Positions 58,157-64,000 of a stretch of 64,000 nucleotides of DNA are shown one piece after another. The notes beneath the pieces were generated by a model. That model ran no database searches. It was given only the letters and a program-made list of their open reading frames with translations, and had not been told where the DNA came from. Made by a program: the position numbers and the translations under genes. Each line of letters opens with the position of its first letter. Position 1 is the first letter of the stretch. The stretch is taken from the NCBI RefSeq assembly GCF_028356935.1, contig NZ_CP102798.1, forward strand, positions 2,356,001 through 2,420,000, given 5' to 3'. Origin of the DNA: Lysinibacillus sp. OF-1 (GTDB taxonomy: Bacteria > Bacillota > Bacilli > Bacillales_A > Planococcaceae).

Positions 58157-58358
58157 GTGTTTCATAATAACCATTTTTATAAAACTCCCTTCGTTGTTGT
58201 AGTAATAAATGAGGTCTACTAAATAAAAAAGTACACCACTACTATATAAGTGATGTACCAACTATCCTATAATGTGTGACATTAAAGATAAGTTACTGTT
58301 TTAAAATAAAAACATGCGTTCACTTATCTTTAATTTTACAAAGTATTCACCTGCATTC

Positions 58359-59543
58359 TTATTTTGGATAATACGAAAAACCAGGGTACTTCACCACTGG
58401 CCATTTTTCCTTTCTAAGAGCCTGTAGCAACTCAGGGCCAACCTGCAAATTACTTTGCACCAATTCTGTTGGCGTTAAGGCCATCCATTGATTCAAAGAT
58501 ACATCCTGGAATCGGTCACTTTTAAACATTTCTAAAAACCATAATGGCTCTGTGCCAGTATTTTCAACGTAATGCCCCGTCGCAAACGGCACATACCCAA
58601 CATCACCTGCACGATAATCAAATGTTCGTGCTGTTCCATTCCCTGTGAAAACAGTCATTCGCCCTTTTCCTTGTAGATAATATTGCCATTCATCGTTGTT
58701 CGGATGCCAATGTAATTCGCGCATCGCCCCAGGCTCAATTTCTACCAGTGCCGCTGCGATATTTTGAGAAATCGGAAAATTAGTTGAATCCACAATACGC
58801 ACACTGCCACCTGGTGTTTTCAGTGGTGGCTGTGCTAATAAGCGATGCTTAAAAGTTTGTGGAACCTGCCCATAAGGAGACTCCACTTTTTGTGAATTGA
58901 TGGGACCAGGAACCTGATCCTGATAAATATACACTTGCTCATTCGGAATATGATCAAAAGCACTAATTGGAACCCCAAAATTGGCAGATAGCACATCCTT
59001 CGGGGTATGCGCAAACCAATCTGAAATCGACAATGTATTCAGATCTGAGAAATTGCCATCATCAAACACTAATAAAAATTCACAGCCATCCTCTAACCCC
59101 TGAATTGAATGAGGAATGCCAGGTGGAAAATACCATAAATCACCTGGTCCTACATCGGCAATAAAATTACAGCCATTTTGATCGACTGCCGTAATCCGAG
59201 CATGACCGAGTAGCATATAAGACCACTCCGCCTGCTGATGCCAATGCAGTTCGCGCACGCCTCCCGGTGTCAAGCTCATATTTACACCCGCCAATGTCGT
59301 AGCAATCGGTAATTCACGAACCGTAATTTCCCGTGACCACCCACCTTGATTTAATGTCATATGCGTGTCTGAAAACGAGAATCGTAGGTTAGGGATCAAA
59401 CCCGCATCTGTCGTTGGTGGCACCAGCATATCCGGATTTTCTAAATCCCTCATAATATCGCGTGGCCCCTTATCCACCCCTCCAGCTCCATCATTCCGAA
59501 TAGGCTGAGGCACTTGAAAATAACCCGGCGGCAAATTGTCCAA
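58359..59543 (-). CDS. oxalate decarboxylase-like bicupin
   Basis: The 394-residue bicupin matches OxdC/OxdD along its length. Manganese ligands are present in both domains: [10 protein letters not shown] (H100, H102, E106) with H145, and [11 protein letters not shown] with the later GHYVEN, which also holds the second-domain Glu. The N-terminal lid, SENS in B. subtilis OxdC, reads SDLN (166-169), so the lid Glu needed for decarboxylation is replaced. The start is TTG after AAAGAGGTGA. It would turn oxalate into formate and CO2 if active; an oxidase or other activity is possible. Confidence 0.85.
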   Translation of the reverse strand: MDNLPPGYFQVPQPIRNDGAGGVDKGPRDIMRDLENPDMLVPPTTDAGLIPNLRFSFSDTHMTLNQGGWSREITVRELPIATTLAGVNMSLTPGGVRELHWHQQAEWSYMLLGHARITAVDQNGCNFIADVGPGDLWYFPPGIPHSIQGLEDGCEFLLVFDDGNFSDLNTLSISDWFAHTPKDVLSANFGVPISAFDHIPNEQVYIYQDQVPGPINSQKVESPYGQVPQTFKHRLLAQPPLKTPGGSVRIVDSTNFPISQNIAAALVEIEPGAMRELHWHPNNDEWQYYLQGKGRMTVFTGNGTARTFDYRAGDVGYVPFATGHYVENTGTEPLWFLEMFKSDRFQDVSLNQWMALTPTELVQSNLQVGPELLQALRKEKWPVVKYPGFSYYPK

Positions 59544-59768
59544 TCGTTCACCTCTTTATCGTAGAAATTTAAAAAATACTTTCATCCTTCTAAATGTATG
59601 GGCACACAGCTTGTACTATTCACTTGCTTTTCTGTTGGGCGAGTGCATGAGAATGGCTATTTGGTTACGAGGAATGATTACTTTTTTGACCGCTTTCCTC
59701 ACATTATGGAGCGGAGGCATCACTCCTCTAAACGTAGAGCAAATTCATTCCCATGAAAACATAATCAG
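59544..59768. other. gap upstream of the bicupin gene
   Basis: About 225 bases hold the promoter of the bicupin gene and the downstream end of the MocR gene. No convincing gene or hairpin is seen. Confidence 0.35.
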
Positions 59769-61202
59769 TCACTGTAGCAAAGCCTCCACTACACATTTAT
59801 GCAAGATTTGGAGGCCTTCCTGCAATTCGTCATATGTTGCATAGGCATAAGATAGACGAATATGATGATGATCTTGTGGGTCATAAATATAGCCAGGATT
59901 GATTAATACTTGTTGCTGCAATAGCTTCATAAAGAATTCTTTGTCTATAAGTGGCTCATGAAACTTGAGCCAAATATAAAAGCCTCCCTTTGGTTTGCTC
60001 CAAGTAGCAATGTCTTTAAATTTTCCCTGTAAAATTTGCTCAGTGAAATGGGCTCGATCCTGCAAGTGCTGACGTAAAGATGCAAGATGCGATTCATATT
60101 TTCCTGATTGTAGCCAATGTAGGACAATTTCTTGTGAGATAGCACTTGAGCCATAGTCCGTTTGCATTTTTATATCGGCTAATCGTTCGATGACGGTGGT
60201 TGGACCAATAAGCCAGCCAATGCGTAGCCCAGGGCTTAAGGTTTTGGAGACACTCCCAATATAAAGGACTTGTCCGCTGCTATCCATTGCTTTAATAGGA
60301 GGAGAGGTCGCTTCAAAAAGTAATTCATGATAGACATCATCCTCAATAATTGGAATACGTGATGCCTGACAGGCTTCATAGAGCTGCTTTTTTTCCAGAG
60401 ATGTCCATACTTGGCCCGTTGGATTATGTAAAGTTGGGATAGCGTAAAATACGGCTTGTTTTTTCCGTTTCCTTTGAGACAATGTTTGGGCAAGCTGTTC
60501 ATCGCGGTGAATGCTCACCATTTGCATCCCTACTGATTGAAATGGATGGACAGAATTTAAATAGGAGGTTGGCTCCTGAAATACAATAGACCCTTGTTCT
60601 AGTAAACCAACGGCAATTAACTGCAATGCCTGAAGTGCACCTGAGACAATGCAGACCTGTTGAGGCTCAGCAACGATGCCTCTTTTTCGTACATAGTCAC
60701 AGATAGCTGCACGAAGGTGATCATTACCCTGTGGTGAGGAATAGCCCAATGCTTTGGGCTGAAAAGATAGCTCCCTTAGTGAAGCTTCTATGGCCTCTAT
60801 GGGCAATAAGCTTGGTGCTAGCTCACCCGTTCCTAAACGAATGACATCCTCACGCTGCTCGTATTCATTAATTAATTGGATAGTGTGATAGTTTGGCTTA
60901 TGGATACTTGTTTCGATATAGGTTTGCCAATTCGGCTGTGTTTGTTGAATTAATGCATGCCATGAATTATGCGTAACGTAAACCCCAGAGCCTACCTTTG
61001 ATTCAAGGAGACCTATTGCTTTTAATTCCTCTAAAGCCTGTTGAACCGTGCTACGATTGACGCCAAACTGCATGGCTAACTGTCTTTGGGTGGGCAGTTT
61101 TGTTCCTGCTACCCAGTCTCCTCGTTCCACCAGTGCTGTTATCCATTGCACAATTTGCTGTTGTAATGAGGTATCTCTTTGTCTATTTGGCTGCCAGTTC
61201 AT
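59769..61202 (-). CDS. MocR/PdxR-type regulator (GntR-aminotransferase fusion)
   Basis: The 477-residue protein has an N-terminal GntR winged helix (about 10-80, LPTQRQLAMQFGVNRSTVQQALEEL) and a fold-type I aminotransferase domain (about 120-470) with the PLP Lys in GSVSKTLSPGLRIGW. MocR proteins use PLP or an aminoacyl-PLP as effector. It is divergent from a LysE-type exporter across 110 bases containing an inverted repeat, so it likely controls export of an amino acid. Confidence 0.9.
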   Translation of the reverse strand: MNWQPNRQRDTSLQQQIVQWITALVERGDWVAGTKLPTQRQLAMQFGVNRSTVQQALEELKAIGLLESKVGSGVYVTHNSWHALIQQTQPNWQTYIETSIHKPNYHTIQLINEYEQREDVIRLGTGELAPSLLPIEAIEASLRELSFQPKALGYSSPQGNDHLRAAICDYVRKRGIVAEPQQVCIVSGALQALQLIAVGLLEQGSIVFQEPTSYLNSVHPFQSVGMQMVSIHRDEQLAQTLSQRKRKKQAVFYAIPTLHNPTGQVWTSLEKKQLYEACQASRIPIIEDDVYHELLFEATSPPIKAMDSSGQVLYIGSVSKTLSPGLRIGWLIGPTTVIERLADIKMQTDYGSSAISQEIVLHWLQSGKYESHLASLRQHLQDRAHFTEQILQGKFKDIATWSKPKGGFYIWLKFHEPLIDKEFFMKLLQQQVLINPGYIYDPQDHHHIRLSYAYATYDELQEGLQILHKCVVEALLQ

Positions 61203-61228
61203 TTATCCATCACCTTTCCTGCTAGAAA

Positions 61229-61254
61229 ATTGGGTGGATAAAAAACCATCCAAT
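61229..61254. promoter_or_regulatory. inverted repeat in the MocR-LysE promoter
   Basis: ATTGGGTGG (61229-61237) and CCATCCAAT (61246-61254) are inverted with one mismatch and an 8-base gap, midway between the divergent genes. Likely operator of the MocR protein. Confidence 0.5.
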
Positions 61255-61313
61255 TGGTCGTTTTCTTTTAGTTATACCATATCTAAAATGAGTAGTGAAA
61301 GGAGGGATGATTG

Positions 61314-61916
61314 TTGGAAGCTTTTCTTCATGGCATCATTTTAGCATTTGGACTCATTTTACCTTTAGGTGTACAAAATGTTTTTGTTTTTTCTCAAGGT
61401 GCTACACAACCCAATTTATTACGCGCCCTGCCAGCAAGTGTAACAGCTGCCCTCTGTGATACAATGCTAATTGTGCTTGCGGTATTCGGACTATCCTTAA
61501 TTGTTTTACAATTTGAGTGGCTACGTATCGCTTTAATGACTGTTGGTATTGTTTTTTTACTTTATATGGGCTATACCATCTGGCGCTCAAATCCGAGCAC
61601 TACAGAAAAAAGTGAACCACTGCCCATAAAAAAACAAATTCTCTTTGCCCTCTCTGTGTCGTTACTTAATCCACATGCCATATTAGATACAATCGGCGTC
61701 ATTGGTACGAGCGCATTAAAATATAGTGGTACAGAGCAAATGATTTTCACGGTAGCCTGCGTGCTAATTTCTTGGCTATGGTTTTTCGGTCTCACGTTGA
61801 CTGGTGCCTCGTTCAAAAAACTCGATAGCTCTGGTAAGTTGATGGGCATCTTGAATAAATGCTCAGCCATCTTTATTTGGGCAACAGCGTGTTATCTCGC
61901 AAGTGGCTTACTGTAG
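61314..61916 (+). CDS. LysE family amino acid exporter
   Basis: About 200 residues with six membrane helices and the LysE/ArgO motif GLILPLGVQNVFVFSQGA near the N-terminus, plus SLLNPHAILDTIGVIG in the middle, which closely matches ArgO/LysE. It exports basic amino acids (lysine or arginine). GGAGGG precedes two TTG codons (61311 and 61314); both are possible starts. Divergent from the MocR regulator. Confidence 0.88.
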   Translation: MEAFLHGIILAFGLILPLGVQNVFVFSQGATQPNLLRALPASVTAALCDTMLIVLAVFGLSLIVLQFEWLRIALMTVGIVFLLYMGYTIWRSNPSTTEKSEPLPIKKQILFALSVSLLNPHAILDTIGVIGTSALKYSGTEQMIFTVACVLISWLWFFGLTLTGASFKKLDSSGKLMGILNKCSAIFIWATACYLASGLL

Positions 61917-61926
61917 CCTACATAGA

Positions 61927-61956
61927 AAATGCTCAGGATTCCTCCTGAAGCATTTC
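61927..61956 (+). terminator. terminator after the LysE gene (hairpin L)
   Basis: AAATGCTCAGGA and TCCTGAAGCATTT pair with one bulged A. Most of the sequence is repeated at 62498-62527. Confidence 0.7.
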
Positions 61957-61998
61957 ATGTTGTTGAAAAAAGATGATGTCAACGGCAGAAAAAGCAAA

Positions 61999-62156
61999 TT
62001 TGCAAGGTGAGAGGTTGATTTCCGTTCCGCCAGCGCCCTTTCCAGGGGGCGTCCGATGAGCCGCTTCACTCACTTACGCTCGCTCCAGGGTCTCCTCTGT
62101 GACGCTAAATCCCCTAGGAGTGACGCTGGCTCCACTCCAATCAACCATTCTGCAAA
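61999..62156. repeat. GC-rich structured repeat, copy 1
   Basis: A GC-rich element with nested inverted arms: TTTGCA/TGCAAA outermost, GGTTGATT (62013) with AATCAACC (62139), GCCAGCG (62029) with CGCTGGC (62124), AGGGG (62044) with CCCCT (62111), and CGTC (62050) with GACG (62101). It is related to copy 2 in opposite orientation. No coding potential. Confidence 0.75.
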
Positions 62157-62326
62157 GTGTCTTTACTTTTTTCATAGTAGTATAGCGATCAAATAGCCCA
62201 TTATTTTTAGAGGGAATAAGCTCTTATTTTCAATATGGATAAGTGATGCGTGACAACACCTCTTCATAAAAAGTAGTGAACACCTTCACTTTATTTGAAA
62301 ATTTCGCTAAAAAGGTAACACTTTTG

Positions 62327-62456
62327 TGGACTGGAGTGGAAGGCTACTTGACTCCCGTGGGATAGCGAGACAGGCGAGCCTCTAAACGGAGCGGTAGCGG
62401 AGGAAGCGGCTAGGCGCTCGCCCACAGGAAAGCAAGTAGCCTGCAACGGAAATCCA
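62327..62456. repeat. GC-rich structured repeat, copy 2 (inverted)
   Basis: Inverted relative to copy 1 with shared blocks such as GATTTCCGTT, CTTTCC, AGCCGCTTC and GGAGT on the minus strand. Its own arms are AGGCTACTTG (62341) with CAAGTAGCCT (62433), GTGGG (62357) with CCCAC (62421), and CGAG (62366) with CTCG (62417). The arm sequences differ from copy 1 but still pair. Confidence 0.75.
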
Positions 62457-62497
62457 TTTCTCCCTTTCAATTGACTGTTTTGTTTTTCAACACTAAG

Positions 62498-62527
62498 AAA
62501 TGCTCAGGATTCCTCCTGAGCATTTCT
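62498..62527 (-). terminator. terminator of ileS (hairpin R)
   Basis: AAATGCTCAGGA and TCCTGAGCATTT form a perfect stem directly after the ileS stop; the same sequence occurs at 61927-61956. Confidence 0.85.
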
Positions 62528-62528
62528 T

Positions 62529-64000
62529 TTAGAGTGAGACAAATACCGTGAGCTGTTCATTAAACAATGTTGTTTCAACGGATTTCGCTTTAGACCACGC
62601 TTCACCATAATGAATAGCCTTGACTAATACATTCGCTTGTAATATTGCTTCATGCTGTCGGATGATAGAAAGTACCTTTGTACTACCGTTAAAGGCAATC
62701 GACACATATTGGGCCACTGGTAGCTGCCATTTTTTCCTTGCGTCTTGAATTGTGCGAATTAATTCTCGCATTTGCCCTTCTTGTAGCAAGCTTTCTGTTA
62801 GTTGAACATTCATCAATACACGACATGTGCTATCCTCAGCTAACCTATAATACTCCTTCACAACCGCTTCAGCAACAACATGGGCTGCTAATAATGTTAG
62901 CTGTTGCCCTTCCATCTCAAAATTAACCGAACCATTATGCTGGAGCTTTTGCTTTTCTTCATTCGTTAATGCCATCACATATTCTTTTACTTGATTAACC
63001 TTTGCACCAAATGCAGCTCCAGCAGTTTTAAAATTCAGCTTATATTGGATGCTTTCATAGGCTGAAAAATCATGCGCCCACCTACAGGCTTTGATGTTTA
63101 ACTCATCTTGAATGAGCTCACTATAGACTTGAAAATCCATCAGGTCTCCTTTTACGGCAACAATGAGTTCACTTAAAGGTTGCTTAACCTTCATTCCCTG
63201 ACTATTGCGAATGCTGCGTCCAAGTTCCACTACTGTTAAAACCATTGCCATTTCTTGTTCAAGCTTGACATCCACTAATTGTTCGTCACATGCTGGGTAG
63301 TTCTCCAGATGAACACTTTTCCCACATAATTGACGGTAGATGTCTTCAGCAATAAATGGCGTAAACGGTGCTACCAATTGACAAATAGATGTAAGCACTT
63401 CATAAAGCGTACTAAATGCACCTCGTTTATCTGCTGTCAGTCCATTTGCCCAAAATCTAGCTCGTGAACGGCGAATATACCAATTGCTTAACTCCTCTAC
63501 CAACTGAGCAATTTCTCGTGTAGCCTGTGTAAATTGATAATCATCCATGAACGTTGTGACAAGTTGGATAGTGTGATGGAGACGAGACAAAATCCAATGA
63601 TCTAGAGGTGATCGACTCCCTTTATTTGTAGCATCATACGTAAAGCCATCGATATGGGCATACATTGCATAAAATTTAAACGTATTGTCAAGTGTATCCA
63701 CTAGTTTCGATTTCGCATCTAAGATAATTTTCTTAGAAAAACGCTTCGGATTCCAAGGGGAGCTGTCGACTAAAAATGCCCACCGTAAAGCATCCGCTCC
63801 ATATTGCTCGATTAATTCAACAGGCTCTAAAGCATTACCTTTACTTTTTGACATCTTCTGCCCATGCTCATCTAAGACATGCCCTAACGATAGAACATTT
63901 TTATAAGGTGGCTTGCCTGTAAATAACGTCGATACCGCTAATAAGCTATAGAAAAAGCCTCTTGTTTGGTCGATTCCCTCAATGACGACATCTGCAGGGA
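62529..64000 (-). CDS. ileS: isoleucyl-tRNA synthetase, type 2, 5' part outside window
   Basis: The frame is open from the right edge to 62529 (about 490 codons), so this is the C-terminal half of a class I synthetase. It reads EGIDQTRGFFYSLLAVSTLFTGKPPYKNV, then the GQKMSKSKGN loop (near 63850) and the anticodon-binding helical domain. EGIDQTRGFFY rather than EGSDQYRGWFN, and the absence of the C-terminal zinc-binding cysteines, identify the eukaryote-like type 2 enzyme, which in other bacteria is insensitive to mupirocin. A Met start at 63854 is internal and not real. Confidence 0.9.
   Translation of the reverse strand, partial: PADVVIEGIDQTRGFFYSLLAVSTLFTGKPPYKNVLSLGHVLDEHGQKMSKSKGNALEPVELIEQYGADALRWAFLVDSSPWNPKRFSKKIILDAKSKLVDTLDNTFKFYAMYAHIDGFTYDATNKGSRSPLDHWILSRLHHTIQLVTTFMDDYQFTQATREIAQLVEELSNWYIRRSRARFWANGLTADKRGAFSTLYEVLTSICQLVAPFTPFIAEDIYRQLCGKSVHLENYPACDEQLVDVKLEQEMAMVLTVVELGRSIRNSQGMKVKQPLSELIVAVKGDLMDFQVYSELIQDELNIKACRWAHDFSAYESIQYKLNFKTAGAAFGAKVNQVKEYVMALTNEEKQKLQHNGSVNFEMEGQQLTLLAAHVVAEAVVKEYYRLAEDSTCRVLMNVQLTESLLQEGQMRELIRTIQDARKKWQLPVAQYVSIAFNGSTKVLSIIRQHEAILQANVLVKAIHYGEAWSKAKSVETTLFNEQLTVFVSL

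Noticed and set aside
61999-62456. GC-rich repeats as a CRISPR array or rRNA fragment
   Set aside because: Only two copies, inverted, with no regular spacers and no similarity to conserved rRNA segments.

Overview
The window looks like chromosome of a low-GC, spore-forming Bacillaceae, most probably Lysinibacillus. This is inferred from gene content, not from any database match. Support comes from a GerA/GerC/GerB spore-germination operon, a meso-diaminopimelate dehydrogenase gene (an enzyme well known from Bacillus sphaericus), the hesB-plsY-parE-parC neighbourhood typical of Bacilli, S-box and THI-box riboswitches, strong AAGGAGG-like ribosome sites and frequent TTG/GTG starts. No rRNA, tRNA, CRISPR array, prophage or complete insertion sequence was seen.

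Layout. 0.1-4.9 kb: a probable catabolic operon (flavin monooxygenase, nitrilase-type amidase, DUF2848 protein, tandem-duplicated cupin) behind a GntR/FCD regulator, with three copies of a TGTATACA operator. 5.2-9.1 kb: an MMPL/RND-like exporter divergent from a TetR regulator. 9.5-11.7 kb: zinc-free MDR oxidoreductase with an ArsR regulator, then an SCO1-type lipoprotein. 12.2-16.5 kb: two tandem DUF485 + sodium/solute (acetate-type) symporter pairs. 16.8-20.6 kb: a TPP-riboswitch operon with a thiamine-precursor ABC transporter, a thiamine-binding MTH1187/YkoF-like protein and a TatD hydrolase. 20.7-26.6 kb: topoisomerase IV (parE-parC), plsY and a HesB-like gene. 26.7-30.9 kb: the germinant receptor operon. 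31-36.6 kb: metA with a SAM riboswitch, a GIY-YIG protein, a TrmB-type regulator divergent from a TSUP transporter, and panF-yhdT.

37.4-50.5 kb is the most distinctive block. A branched-chain-amino-acid-type (HAAT) ABC importer forms one long operon with a KAS III-like enzyme, an alpha/beta hydrolase, an SDR and an acyl-CoA ligase. Just upstream in transcription lies a 1060-residue STAND/TPR/BTAD activator. The operon promoter carries an 11-bp-period direct repeat placed as in SARP-type promoters, followed by a cre-like site. The natural reading is inducible import and CoA-dependent processing of an unidentified carboxylic acid.

50.6-54.2 kb: ddh, an orphan protein, and a Crp/Fnr-type regulator divergent from an MFS transporter over a CRP-like palindrome. 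54.4-58.2 kb is an accessory strip of small genes (two unknown acidic proteins, DinB, an unknown, GrpB, DUF2975) whose boundaries carry copies of a degenerate intergenic repeat. 58.3-64 kb: an oxalate-decarboxylase-like bicupin with an altered lid, a MocR regulator divergent from a LysE exporter, two inverted copies of a GC-rich ~135-bp repeat whose stems covary, and the 3' part of a type 2 (eukaryote-like) ileS that runs off the window.
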